From: Kiritimatiellaeota bacterium B1221
Lineage (GTDB): Bacteria > Verrucomicrobiota > Kiritimatiellia > SS1-B-03-39 > UBA6053
Assembly (NCBI GenBank): GCA_029269125.1
Contig: JARHXX010000018.1
Span: 1-64,000 of the forward strand
Length of the DNA: 64,000 nt
Reading direction: 5' to 3'
Shown: positions 51,156 through 60,082 of the stretch, piece by piece
Layout of the letters: every line of letters begins with the position of its first letter
How positions within the stretch are numbered: position 1 is the stretch's first letter
The notes under the pieces: generated by a model
What the model was told of the DNA's origin: nothing
Databases searched by the model: none
The model's input: the letters and a program-made list of their open reading frames with translations, nothing else
Position numbers and translations under genes: made by a program

Positions 51156-53198
51156 ATGAGTAATGATGCAGTAGATAAGTTTAGAAAGAAGTCTAGGGAT
51201 ATTGAATACCCTAAACTAACTCCGTACCGTTATAAGCAAAGGTTAGAGAGGGAGAAAGATTTTAAAGTATGGACAGAATACTATTTAAAAGATTTGTTTA
51301 CTACAGAAGGTAATTTTTACGGGTGGGCTGATTTTCATTTTACATCTTTTAAAAAAATTCAAACTGCTATAGAACAAGGTGGTAATTTTGCTTTTGCGTT
51401 ACCTAGAGGAAGCGGTAAAACTTCCTTATGTAAAGCGGGTATTCTATGGTCTTTATTCTCAGGTAAAAGAAGGTACTGCTTATTAGTAGGAGCAACTTTA
51501 ATTAAAGCTAAAAAGCAATTACACGATTTAAAAACAATAATTAGATTTAATGATAAGTTATATCAAGATTACCCCGAAATTTGCGGACCTATTAGAGCGT
51601 TAGAAGGAAGTGCTAAAAAGACAGAAACACAAACGGCATATTTAGAACCTACTAATATTTGCTTTACTAAAGAGCGTTTACAACTTCCTAATACAGATGT
51701 TAGGTTTAAGAATAACAAAAATATTAATGGAGTTGCTAAAGGTTCTATTTTAGAAGTAATAGGGATAACGGGAGATATTAGAGGATGTATTAATGTATTG
51801 CCTGATGGAACGCAAATAAGGCCCGATTTAGCCCTTGTAGATGACTTTCAAACTAGAGAGAGTGCAAATAGTTTAGCGCAAACTAAAACCCGCTTAAAAA
51901 TCATTACAGAAGATATAGCGGGTAGTTCAGGGGCTAATAATAACTTTGCTATATTAGTACCCTGTACGGTTATGTATAGAGGAGATGGAGCAGACAAGAT
52001 TTTAGATAAAAAAGAGTATCCAGATTTTCGAGGGGAAAGAATGGGTGTTTTAAATAAATTACCTAAGAATAAAAGCTTATGGAATGAGTATAACGAGCAA
52101 AGAATATTAGGGATTGAGAAAGAAGATAACGGGAAATTAGCTAATAAGTTTTATAAAGAAAATCAGAAGAAGTTAGAGAGAGGTGTTAAAGCTACATGGG
52201 AAGGAAGAAAGGGTAACTGTATTTCTGCTATTCAAGCTTCAATGAATCTTTATTATAAATTTGGTGAAGATGGTTTTATGTCTGAATACATGAATAGCCC
52301 TAGTGAAATTAATATAGGGGAGTTTGAAGTAACAGAAGATATACTTAAAACTAAATTAAATAATATTCCTAAAAGAGTACTACCCGAAAATGCACATTTT
52401 TTAACAGGTGGTATAGATATTAATCCTAGTAGCGGTTTACATTGGGTTATTACTGCTTTTGAAAATAACGGTACTGCTTACATTGTGGATTACGGAAAGT
52501 ACCCAAACGGAAGAGAGGTTTTATATGATTCTAAGACTTCACAAGAAACAGAAGAGCAAGCGGTTTACAATGGCTTATTTGAGCTAATGGAGGGTTTAAA
52601 AGAGATAGAATATATAAGGGGTAAAGATATAATTAGACCTCAATTAATTTCTATAGATGTAGGTGGAGGCATTGGGGATACAGTTTTTAATTTTATCAGG
52701 GGTTATAAAAGCTCTATTCCTTTAATAGCAAGTAGAGGTAACGCTAATTCACTTTACAGACTACCATCTAAAAAAGCTTCTGTAGGGAGGCCCTTAGATA
52801 ATTGTGATATTAGAAAATGGAAGCAAGGGAAAGTATTAGTACATAATACAGACGTTTGGCGAAAAAGAATGAAGCAAGCTCTACTACTTGTTCCACGTTC
52901 ACCTAATTCTATTTCTTTATTTGGAGATAAATTTTCAGAGGTTGAATATTTAGCAAGTCATTTATGTGCAGAGAAATTAATAGATTATGCGCAAACGGAT
53001 AAAGGGGAGTTCTATAAATGGAGTATGCAACCTTCTTTAAAAAATGATTTACAAGATGCGCTAGTAATGTGTTTAGCAAATGTAAGAGCATTAGGTTTGC
53101 AAGGTGGGGGAGGTTTAAAGGGTAATGTAGATAATAATACGAAACAAGTAAGAACTAAACCTAAGAAAAGAAATAGAGTTAGTTACGTTAATATATAA
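51156..53198 (+). CDS. Phage terminase large subunit
   Basis: A 680-residue DNA-packaging motor and nuclease. The ATPase domain has Walker A ALPRGSGKTS (residues 86-95) and Walker B DLALVDDFQT (about 226). The nuclease domain begins near residue 415 with GGIDINPSSGLHW and continues with SIDVGGGIGDTVFN and a C-terminal Asp-rich LKNDLQDALVM, fitting RNase H-like metal sites. It resembles the lambda GpA/T4-type superfamily. Its leader duplicates that of the preceding membrane gene. No small terminase is recognised nearby. Confidence 0.92.
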   Translation: MSNDAVDKFRKKSRDIEYPKLTPYRYKQRLEREKDFKVWTEYYLKDLFTTEGNFYGWADFHFTSFKKIQTAIEQGGNFAFALPRGSGKTSLCKAGILWSLFSGKRRYCLLVGATLIKAKKQLHDLKTIIRFNDKLYQDYPEICGPIRALEGSAKKTETQTAYLEPTNICFTKERLQLPNTDVRFKNNKNINGVAKGSILEVIGITGDIRGCINVLPDGTQIRPDLALVDDFQTRESANSLAQTKTRLKIITEDIAGSSGANNNFAILVPCTVMYRGDGADKILDKKEYPDFRGERMGVLNKLPKNKSLWNEYNEQRILGIEKEDNGKLANKFYKENQKKLERGVKATWEGRKGNCISAIQASMNLYYKFGEDGFMSEYMNSPSEINIGEFEVTEDILKTKLNNIPKRVLPENAHFLTGGIDINPSSGLHWVITAFENNGTAYIVDYGKYPNGREVLYDSKTSQETEEQAVYNGLFELMEGLKEIEYIRGKDIIRPQLISIDVGGGIGDTVFNFIRGYKSSIPLIASRGNANSLYRLPSKKASVGRPLDNCDIRKWKQGKVLVHNTDVWRKRMKQALLLVPRSPNSISLFGDKFSEVEYLASHLCAEKLIDYAQTDKGEFYKWSMQPSLKNDLQDALVMCLANVRALGLQGGGGLKGNVDNNTKQVRTKPKKRNRVSYVNI

Positions 53199-53215
53199 TA
53201 AGGAGATAATAGAAA

Positions 53216-53470
53216 ATGAGTGAAGAAGAAAAAGTAGTTAGTACAGGTTCTGAAATTACACCTAAGAAAAGAAGAGGAAGACCTAGAAAAGATAAAAAAG
53301 AAGTTAGTGTAAAAAAGGAAATTGAAGAGAAAGTAGAGAAAAAAGTTAAGTGTACTAGATGTAATGCTAATGCTGAAAAGTTTTTTAGTTATAAGTCAGG
53401 TACTAGATTTTTTAACAAGTATAAATGTAACGGTACTTATAAACACGTTTTCATAATAGAGGATAAGTAA
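53216..53470 (+). CDS. Small AT-hook/zinc-binding protein
   Basis: An 84-residue basic protein with an AT-hook (KKRRGRPRKDKK) and a zinc-ribbon-like C-terminus (KCTRCNANAEKFF then YKCNGTYKHVF, giving C-x2-C and C/H ligands). It should bind minor-groove AT-rich DNA. Location right after terminase suggests a packaging or late regulatory role. Confidence 0.7.
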   Translation: MSEEEKVVSTGSEITPKKRRGRPRKDKKEVSVKKEIEEKVEKKVKCTRCNANAEKFFSYKSGTRFFNKYKCNGTYKHVFIIEDK

Positions 53471-53474
53471 AAAT

Positions 53475-53705
53475 ATGTCTGCAACTATTCAAGCACAAAT
53501 AGCAAGATTAACTACGAGAAGAGAAAAATACGAAGCTTCTTTAGATAAAGCATTAAAAGCGCAATCTTTTAAAGCTGGTGATGTAAGCGCAACTTTACCA
53601 CAAGTAGAAGCCCTACAAAAACAAATAGATAATTTAGATAGGCGTATTAATAAACTACAAGGATTAATACCTAAGTTTGCTACAGCTAAATTTTACGGAG
53701 TTTAA
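53475..53705 (+). CDS. Head-tail connector, gpW-like
   Basis: A 76-residue helical protein (AQIARLTTRREKYEASLDKA; VEALQKQIDNLDRRINKLQG). Its size, two-helix pattern and place between terminase and portal match lambda gpW, which joins head and tail. Assignment is by position and pattern. Confidence 0.6.
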   Translation: MSATIQAQIARLTTRREKYEASLDKALKAQSFKAGDVSATLPQVEALQKQIDNLDRRINKLQGLIPKFATAKFYGV

Positions 53706-53709
53706 ATAG

Positions 53710-55194
53710 ATGGAAGAAAAACAATTAGTAGATAAAAATGGTAATGCTTTAAACTTTAGCTATCATGCAATTAAAAGTCAGGGGAAAAGACAAGCACCTA
53801 TAGCTAAAATTATTCATGAAGATTTTGAATTAGCAAAAAAGAAAAAGCAAAAGTTAATAGCAACAGCAATAGACCAAAAAAGAAATATTGCTATTTTGCA
53901 GTGGATGGTGAATTTACATTTAGATTATGTTTCACAATTTAATCTTTTTATAGATGAAGATGTACCTAAGCCTATTTCTAAACATCTTAAAAGAAAGTTT
54001 GATAGACACGGTAAGAAAGCAAACTTTGATGTAAGCAAAAGACATAATAGAGATTCTATGATGCGTCTTTTTGAAAGTATTAAAGTAACGCAAGGTGATT
54101 CAGCTTTAGTAAAAACAGATTTAGGTAGTTATCAGTTAGTAGAATCACATAATATTAATAAACCTACAGAAATACCTAAAGAAAAAAAAGAAGAGTACGA
54201 AAAATATAAAGATGTAGTACAGGATACAGGTCTAGTATTAGGTGTTAATGGGGAAGTAGTGAAATATTGTTTCTGTACTAATGATAACGGTAAGTATGTT
54301 TTTGATAAATTTATTGATGCTGAAAACGTAGATTATGATGGATATTTTACAAGAGCTGATATGACTAGAGGGGTTAGCCCTTTAGCTTCTGTTATTAATA
54401 CTTTAGCCGATGTGTACGAAAACTTTGATATGTTAAACTTAAAGCAAAAATTGCATAATATTATGGGGATTGCTTTTATGCGTGGTGAGGTAGATTCAGA
54501 TGGTTTTGCTAGTTACGCAACTGGCGCAACTAGTACAGATATTGACGGTGAAGAAACTACTGAACCTAAATACGACATAGATTTTAGTGGAGGCCCTTTT
54601 AAAGTAGAATTAGATAAGGGTGATAAGGTAGAAATGTTTGAAAGTAATACGCCACCTTCTAACGTAATTGATTACAATAAGCTTTTAATTAAGATTGTTT
54701 TATTAGGTTTAGATATCCCTTATTCTATGTTTGATAGTTCTAGTTCCACTTGGAATGCTAGGCTTGCAGATTTAAATCAATATGAATTCTCAGCACGTTC
54801 TAAAAGAGCTAAGAATAAAGAAGTATTAAATAGCTACTCAGATTGGAAAATTGATGAATGGAGTAATAACGATGCTACTTTTAAACAACTTATTAAAGAA
54901 CATGGTTTAGAAATTGAAGATTTAAAAATGTCTATTGAATGGATACCCGCAAGTAAACCATTTGTTAATAAATTAGCAGAGGTTAACGCTGATATTACCG
55001 CTATTAGTGCAGGTTTAGAAAGTCCACAAAGAGTTAGTAAGAAACGTTATGAAAACGATTCAGAAAAAACTATAGATGAAATTTCAGCTTTCCAAGCTTA
55101 CGCAAAAGAAGCGGGAGCGCAAATAGTAATAGGGCATAGTGGACAAACTACAGTAGAAGAAAAAGTAAAAGCGGTAGAAGAGGAAAACGAATAG
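53710..55194 (+). CDS. Portal protein
   Basis: A 494-residue protein in the portal position. It has the long helical and loop pattern of lambda-type portals (KKKQKLIATAIDQKRNIAIL; TRADMTRGVSPLASVINTLADVYENFDM; a central beta/helix core; a C-terminal acidic tail ending VKAVEEENE). It forms the DNA entry ring at one capsid vertex. No cleavage motif seen. Adjacent protease and capsid genes support the assignment. Confidence 0.85.
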   Translation: MEEKQLVDKNGNALNFSYHAIKSQGKRQAPIAKIIHEDFELAKKKKQKLIATAIDQKRNIAILQWMVNLHLDYVSQFNLFIDEDVPKPISKHLKRKFDRHGKKANFDVSKRHNRDSMMRLFESIKVTQGDSALVKTDLGSYQLVESHNINKPTEIPKEKKEEYEKYKDVVQDTGLVLGVNGEVVKYCFCTNDNGKYVFDKFIDAENVDYDGYFTRADMTRGVSPLASVINTLADVYENFDMLNLKQKLHNIMGIAFMRGEVDSDGFASYATGATSTDIDGEETTEPKYDIDFSGGPFKVELDKGDKVEMFESNTPPSNVIDYNKLLIKIVLLGLDIPYSMFDSSSSTWNARLADLNQYEFSARSKRAKNKEVLNSYSDWKIDEWSNNDATFKQLIKEHGLEIEDLKMSIEWIPASKPFVNKLAEVNADITAISAGLESPQRVSKKRYENDSEKTIDEISAFQAYAKEAGAQIVIGHSGQTTVEEKVKAVEEENE

Positions 55195-55214
55195 ATTAGG
55201 AGTAATAAATAATT

Positions 55215-56405
55215 ATGAGTAAGTTTAACAAAGATATTAAAGAATTACCCGCTAACGCTTGTAGCTTTTCGGGTGCTTTCTCTTTTGAAAGTAACGGTGT
55301 AGAATCTAAAACTAAAAAGTTTAAAATGACTGCTAGAAGCGGTGAAGCTATAGAACATTGGTTTTGGGGTTCTGTAATTCATGACATGCAAGGTTTAAGA
55401 TTGCACAAGAATAGATTACCAATTGATTTTAACCATGATGCAAGAGATTTAGTAGGTTACTGTAATAACTTTGATACTAGCAATAATGATTTGCAAGTAT
55501 CAGGTGCTTTAACACCTACTAAGAAAAATAGTGCAGAAGAAATTATAGAATTAGCAGAACAGGGAGTACCCCTAGAAGCTTCTATTAATTTTGCAGGGGA
55601 TAATTTAAAAGTACAATTAGTAAATGAAAACGAAGTAGCAGAAGTAAATGGATATACAGTTACTGGACCTAAAACAATTATTAGAGAATGGGATTTGCGA
55701 GGAATTGCAATTACCCCTTACGGTGCAGATATGAATACTAGCACTAACTTTAATGATAAAAACAAAAAGGTAAAATTTAGTTTAATAGAGAATGATAATA
55801 AAAATGAGGAACAAAATATGTTTAAGAAATTAGATAAAGATTTAGAAAATGAAACCGTAGAAGCGGAAGCAACAGAGGCTAAACAAGCTGAAGTTACAGA
55901 AACGGAAGTAGAAGAAACTGAAGTAGCAAAAGTTGAAGAAGTAGTAGAAACTGAAGAAGTTAAAGCTACTGAATTAACACAAGCTGAAGTTACAGAAACT
56001 AAAGTAGAAGAAGCTAAAGAAGAAGCTGTAGAAGTTGCAGAAGTGGAGGAAGTAGAAACTAAAGAAGCAGAGGCAGAGGTTATTAATACTGTAGAAGCTG
56101 TAGACGCTAAAGAAGAGCAAGTAAAAGAAGATGTAAAAGAAGATGTAAAAGAAGCAGTTACTTTAAGCTTAGATGAATATAGGGAGCTTTCTAAAAAGTT
56201 TTCAAATGACTTTGCAGAAAAAGTAGTAACAGACAGTTTAACATTTTCGCAAGCTAAAGAGTTAGGCTATGAAAAATTAGAAGAAGAAAATAAAGAACTC
56301 AAAGCAAAACTTGCACAAGTAGAACAAACAAAAGGAGCAAAACCTGTTACTTTTTCCAGTGAAGAAGGAAGCAAAAAGGTTAAGCTTTTTAATATTAGTA
56401 AATAA
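55215..56405 (+). CDS. Prohead protease fused to scaffold
   Basis: A 396-residue protein. Residues 1-180 are a S78/U35-like protease with the catalytic His in DFNHDARDLVGY and Ser in PLEASINFAG. Residues 205-345 are Glu/Val/Ala repeats (TETEVEETEVAKVEEVVETEE) forming a scaffold-like coiled region, and the last part (LEEENKELKAKLAQVEQTKG) a coiled coil. It directs capsid assembly and is then removed. The DNA repeat in the scaffold region includes a 21-base direct repeat at 55883-55903 and 55979-55999. Confidence 0.85.
   Translation: MSKFNKDIKELPANACSFSGAFSFESNGVESKTKKFKMTARSGEAIEHWFWGSVIHDMQGLRLHKNRLPIDFNHDARDLVGYCNNFDTSNNDLQVSGALTPTKKNSAEEIIELAEQGVPLEASINFAGDNLKVQLVNENEVAEVNGYTVTGPKTIIREWDLRGIAITPYGADMNTSTNFNDKNKKVKFSLIENDNKNEEQNMFKKLDKDLENETVEAEATEAKQAEVTETEVEETEVAKVEEVVETEEVKATELTQAEVTETKVEEAKEEAVEVAEVEEVETKEAEAEVINTVEAVDAKEEQVKEDVKEDVKEAVTLSLDEYRELSKKFSNDFAEKVVTDSLTFSQAKELGYEKLEEENKELKAKLAQVEQTKGAKPVTFSSEEGSKKVKLFNISK
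55818..56405 (+). CDS. Nested scaffold protein (internal start)
   Basis: An in-frame ATG at 55818 follows ATGAGGA, a good Shine-Dalgarno 8 bases upstream, inside the protease-scaffold gene. It would make a 195-residue scaffold alone, like lambda Nu3 within gene C. The sequence is the Glu-rich part. The internal start is inferred from sequence only. Confidence 0.5.
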   Translation: MFKKLDKDLENETVEAEATEAKQAEVTETEVEETEVAKVEEVVETEEVKATELTQAEVTETKVEEAKEEAVEVAEVEEVETKEAEAEVINTVEAVDAKEEQVKEDVKEDVKEAVTLSLDEYRELSKKFSNDFAEKVVTDSLTFSQAKELGYEKLEEENKELKAKLAQVEQTKGAKPVTFSSEEGSKKVKLFNISK

Positions 56406-56435
56406 TAACAATAAAATAAATAGGAAATAATAGAT

Positions 56436-57347
56436 ATGCCAAACTTAGCAGACTTAGTAAAAATTAATGATAACAATATCGCAGATATTGACGGTATTTC
56501 AGATGTTGCAAAAGCTTCTGAATTGCTTAACAAAATGGAAACAATTGCCGCATCAAACGGCACAGACCACAAATATTTAAAACAGGTAGGACAAAGTTCT
56601 AGTGCTTTTCGTGGTGTTAACTCAGGAGTAACTAAAACGACTTCTACAGATACTTTAGTAACTTTGAACCTTAAAGTATGGGATGCTTCTTTTGATGCAG
56701 ACGTAGCTTTAGCTAAAGGTTATAAAGGTGGAGACGTAGACGGTTACTTGCTTAGAGAAACTAAACGTTCTTTAGAAGGTGCAGTATATGCATTAGAATC
56801 TCAAGTAGTTGCAGGAACTGACACTAACGGATTTGCAGGACTTACAGCAGATACTTCTATGGTAGTTGTAGCTAACAACGGTTTAGATACTGGTGATACA
56901 GGATATGCTACCGCTACTGATACGGGAGTAACACAAATTGCTACCTACTTGATTAGAACGGCTGAAGACGGCGTAGCAGTTGTTTTAGGTAATGACGGAA
57001 ATATTGCAGTAGATGCAGAAGACCCACAAGTAGTTAGGATTTCTGACTCTAACGGCTCTTACCCTGCTTACTACGTACCCGCTTTAGGTTGGGCATCATT
57101 GCAACAGGGCGGAAAATATGACGTAGCTAAAGTAGTTACTTCTGCTAAAATGCCTTTGACTGATGACTTGATTGCAGAAGCAGAAGCTAAGTTTAAAGCA
57201 GGTAAGAAACCTAACTTAATCGTTACGGGTTCTACAGCTAAACAGCAATTGAGAGAATCAAGAACCGCTGTAAATACTGTAGGAGCACCAGCACCTATTG
57301 TTACCGAATCTTTTGGGATTCCTGTAGTAGAAACTGAAGCTCTTTAA
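56436..57347 (+). CDS. Major capsid protein
   Basis: A 303-residue protein. Pattern of HK97-fold capsids: an N-terminal helix (LADLVKINDNNIADIDGI), a TTSTDTLVTLNLKVWDAS strand region, long helix (SLEGAVYALESQVVAGTD) and the A-domain segment VVRISDSNGSYPAYYVP with GKKPNLIVTGSTAKQQL near the C-terminus. It is more similar to GP7/E-type coats than to classic HK97. A strong terminator follows. Confidence 0.88.
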   Translation: MPNLADLVKINDNNIADIDGISDVAKASELLNKMETIAASNGTDHKYLKQVGQSSSAFRGVNSGVTKTTSTDTLVTLNLKVWDASFDADVALAKGYKGGDVDGYLLRETKRSLEGAVYALESQVVAGTDTNGFAGLTADTSMVVVANNGLDTGDTGYATATDTGVTQIATYLIRTAEDGVAVVLGNDGNIAVDAEDPQVVRISDSNGSYPAYYVPALGWASLQQGGKYDVAKVVTSAKMPLTDDLIAEAEAKFKAGKKPNLIVTGSTAKQQLRESRTAVNTVGAPAPIVTESFGIPVVETEAL

Positions 57348-57385
57348 TATTAGATAAAATAATAATTAAATAAAGTAGTTAGAGA

Positions 57386-57420
57386 GGGGTAGAGGGCTAA
57401 AACCTTCTACCCCTTTTTTT
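57386..57420 (+). terminator. Intrinsic terminator after the capsid gene
   Basis: GGGGTAGAGG pairs with CCTTCTACCCC around CTAAAA, followed by seven T, 39 bp after the capsid stop. It may reduce transcription of downstream tail genes. Confidence 0.8.
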
Positions 57421-57433
57421 ATAAGGGGAGATT

Positions 57434-57748
57434 ATGAAAGATTTAGTACAAGAAATATTTAAAGATATCTATACTGATATTATGCCTGATTTAGCTATAA
57501 CATGTAGTTTTAACGGTAATGAATTTACAGCAATTAAAACTAATAAACAGATTGCACAAGTAATTAGTTTAGAAGGTGAAGCCCCTGAATATCAATACTC
57601 TATTATTGTTAAATCAGATGTATTAGAAACTATGCCACAAAAAAACGATAGAGTAACGGTAGGTAACGATTTGCTTTTAGTAATAGATACTATTGCAGAC
57701 CCTTTAGGAGGTACTACTACTTTTAACTTAGGTTATCAATATGCTTAA
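57434..57748 (+). CDS. Head-tail adaptor or head closure protein
   Basis: A 104-residue beta-rich protein (VISLEGEAPEYQYSIIVKSD; KNDRVTVGNDLLLVIDTIAD) resembling the head-closure proteins of gpFII/Gifsy-2 type by pattern. Its leader GGGGAGATT follows the terminator. Overlaps the next gene by 8 bp. Confidence 0.6.
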   Translation: MKDLVQEIFKDIYTDIMPDLAITCSFNGNEFTAIKTNKQIAQVISLEGEAPEYQYSIIVKSDVLETMPQKNDRVTVGNDLLLVIDTIADPLGGTTTFNLGYQYA

Positions 57749-58298
57749 TGTAAACGAAAATACTATTAGAAGATTATCTAGTACTATGGATAGACTGGAG
57801 AAAGAAACTAAAAGAGATGCTAAAGAAACTGTTAAGTACATGGCTTTACAAACTTCTATTAGTTTAGGTGCAGGTTCTAAGAAAAGTAAGAAAAATAGAG
57901 AGTTTGACCATAGAGAAGATGAAACGGTAGTTAAAATATATAGGCAAAATAAACCACCTAGATATATCTCTATTTATAAAGATAGTCCTTTTTATAAAGA
58001 AGAGTTAAAGAAGGCAAAAGAGATTAAACAAAGTGGACTAGCAAAGCGTTCTTGGAAATTTGCACAAAGTTTAATAGGTAATAAAGGAGGTAGTGGTGGA
58101 AAGGTTGAAAGAAAAAATGTTAATGTTAAAAAAGAATTGTCTTCTAATATCAACCCTTCTTTAACTTTAACTAATAAATTAGATTACATAGAAAAAGCTT
58201 ACCCTAATATAGTAGAGGGTTCTATTAAAAGAGCTTTGAATAAGGTTAATAAGATTTTAGATAAAAAAGCTAGTAAGTATAAAAATATGTATAAGTAA
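57741..58298 (+). CDS. Probable tail completion protein (gp10/Z-like)
   Basis: A 185-residue basic protein with helical start (RRLSSTMDRLEKETKRDAKE), a central basic segment (IGNKGGSGGKVERKNVNVKK) and a C-terminal helix (RALNKVNKILDKKASKYKN). The size, basicity and position match HK97 gp10/lambda Z family members. Assignment is mostly positional. Confidence 0.55.
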   Translation: MLNVNENTIRRLSSTMDRLEKETKRDAKETVKYMALQTSISLGAGSKKSKKNREFDHREDETVVKIYRQNKPPRYISIYKDSPFYKEELKKAKEIKQSGLAKRSWKFAQSLIGNKGGSGGKVERKNVNVKKELSSNINPSLTLTNKLDYIEKAYPNIVEGSIKRALNKVNKILDKKASKYKNMYK

Positions 58299-58313
58299 TA
58301 CAAAGGGGTAAAG

Positions 58314-58721
58314 ATGATATTAGAAAGTTTAGAGAAAGCGTTTAAAGATGCAATTATAGATAAAGGGTATGAAGGTTCTATTAGATGCTTTTTTGTAGAT
58401 GATACAGAAGGTGATATAGAAGCTAAAGAGTTACCATGTATAGTAATAGTAGCTAATCCTTATACTTACGAAAACAATAGTAGAAATTTTAAATTAGTAC
58501 CCGTCAATATCACTGCAATTACTCACCCTACAGATGATAAAAAAAGACAAGCTTTAAAAGATATGACAGGAATAATTTTAGATATCATAGATGAAGATGA
58601 ATTAAACTCAGATGATATAAATATTAGAGCTATAATGAATGAAGGCGGAAATAGTTTTATAGAAGTTAGAGAGCAAGGAGTAAGTTTTAATTTAAACATT
58701 AAAGTTTCAGCTTGTGGATAA
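58314..58721 (+). CDS. Tail terminator-like protein
   Basis: A 135-residue alpha/beta protein (LESLEKAFKDAIIDKGYEG; CIVIVANPYTYENN; NITAITHPTDDKKRQALKDM) with the layout of gpU-type tail terminators. Position before tail tube supports it. Confidence 0.6.
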   Translation: MILESLEKAFKDAIIDKGYEGSIRCFFVDDTEGDIEAKELPCIVIVANPYTYENNSRNFKLVPVNITAITHPTDDKKRQALKDMTGIILDIIDEDELNSDDINIRAIMNEGGNSFIEVREQGVSFNLNIKVSACG

Positions 58722-58726
58722 TAGAT

Positions 58727-58750
58727 AAACATAAACATAAATAAGGAGAT
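58727..58750 (+). repeat. Ribosome-binding leader cassette, copy 2
   Basis: Exact second copy of the 24-base leader at 45820-45843, ending in TAAGGAGAT, before the 58759 gene. Confidence 0.7.
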
Positions 58751-58758
58751 TAGATAAA

Positions 58759-59361
58759 ATGGATTTAGAAAGAAAATCAGACAAGGTAACTATTTTAGGA
58801 TTTGGGCAAACGGCATTAGAAAGAAAGCATAATATTTTAGATTATTGTAAAGATGGTGAGATATGGACGTTAAACACTGCTTACCGCTTTTATCCTCACA
58901 TCTTAACAAACATAGATAGATATTTTGAATTACATTCTTATGACTTCTTAAAGGAAGAAATGGAGCTACACAAAGACCCTAACCGCTTTAAGATTTTAGA
59001 TGCTTTAGATATTCCTATTTACGTATCAGAAACTTTACCATTAATTAAAAAGCAAGTAACATATTCTTACGATAAAGTATTTAAACAGTTAGGAACAAAT
59101 AGCTTTAACGGTTCACCCTGCCTAATGTTAATGCTTGCTATCTGTATGGGATATAAAGAAATTAATAGTTACGGTATAGACCAATTAGATAAACAGCATG
59201 AAGACCAAAGGGGGGCTTGGAGTTTTCTTTTAGGATTAGCACATGCAAAAGGAATTAAAATAGGTGGTACTGCTAACTACTTCTTATTAGCAAAAGAAAA
59301 TGATGTAGGGTTAAGAGGAATTAGAGAAGATTACGGAGAAAGAATAGTAAATAATACTTAA
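58759..59361 (+). CDS. Rossmann-like accessory protein of unknown function
   Basis: A 200-residue protein. It opens VTILGFGQTALERKHNIL, a glycine-containing nucleotide-binding-like start, then IWTLNTAYRFYP, NIDRYFELHSYDFL and MGYKEINSYGIDQLDKQH. I recall phage proteins with the W-x-LN-x-x-Y, DR-x-FE-x-H pattern placed among tail genes; function is unsettled and a glycosyltransferase-like role is only a guess. It interrupts the tail terminator-tail tube order and carries its own repeated leader, like a moron gene. Confidence 0.65.
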   Translation: MDLERKSDKVTILGFGQTALERKHNILDYCKDGEIWTLNTAYRFYPHILTNIDRYFELHSYDFLKEEMELHKDPNRFKILDALDIPIYVSETLPLIKKQVTYSYDKVFKQLGTNSFNGSPCLMLMLAICMGYKEINSYGIDQLDKQHEDQRGAWSFLLGLAHAKGIKIGGTANYFLLAKENDVGLRGIREDYGERIVNNT

Positions 59362-59396
59362 TAGATAAGTTTAACAATAGATAAGGAAAAATAGAT

Positions 59397-60050
59397 ATGG
59401 CATTACACGCAAATACAGATAAATTTAGTTATGCAGATACTAACGCAAAATTGATTAGTTACTCTGCAAGTTTAAGCAGACAGGAAGCAAACGCAAAAGA
59501 TGAGAAAGGTAACGTTATGTGTCATTCTCTTTATGATACATCTACAGATTTTACTAATGAATATGTAGCTTGTTCTGATACCGCTATTAAAGTTACTGGT
59601 TTTGGTATTGGTAAATTAATTGACGGCGCAAAAGTAAACGGTTTTGATGTTTCAACCGCTATGGGTGAACGTCCTAAAATCACTATTACAGGTAAAGAAA
59701 CTAACTCTAGTGAGGGAGACGTTTATACACCTAGTATTTCTATTACGGGAGAAGATGAAGCACAAGAGCTAGGAATTACTTTAACAGGTACTACAGCTAT
59801 TAATAGTTCTACTATTTCTGTTAGTGCTGAAGAAAGCAGAGAAACCGCACAAGGTTCTGAAATTTGCTTAAATCAGTATGGAGTTAAAATTGAATGCTCT
59901 ATGGATTTAATTTCATGTGATACAGGGGGAGTAGGTTACACAGTAGATACGGGATGGAGTGAACCTAGTAACGATGATAACGAGAGTGAAGGAGAGTACC
60001 CTACTAAATCCGTTACAGTATTTAAATATATCGCAACTCCAGACGCATAA
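59397..60050 (+). CDS. Major tail (tube) protein
   Basis: A 217-residue beta-rich protein (LISYSASLSRQEANAKDEKG; ITLTGTTAINSSTISVSAEE) in the tail-tube position, before the tail chaperone and tape measure. Many copies form the tail tube. Pattern and position based. Confidence 0.7.
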   Translation: MALHANTDKFSYADTNAKLISYSASLSRQEANAKDEKGNVMCHSLYDTSTDFTNEYVACSDTAIKVTGFGIGKLIDGAKVNGFDVSTAMGERPKITITGKETNSSEGDVYTPSISITGEDEAQELGITLTGTTAINSSTISVSAEESRETAQGSEICLNQYGVKIECSMDLISCDTGGVGYTVDTGWSEPSNDDNESEGEYPTKSVTVFKYIATPDA

Positions 60051-60082
60051 TAGATAAATGAAAACTCAAGAGATATTTACAG

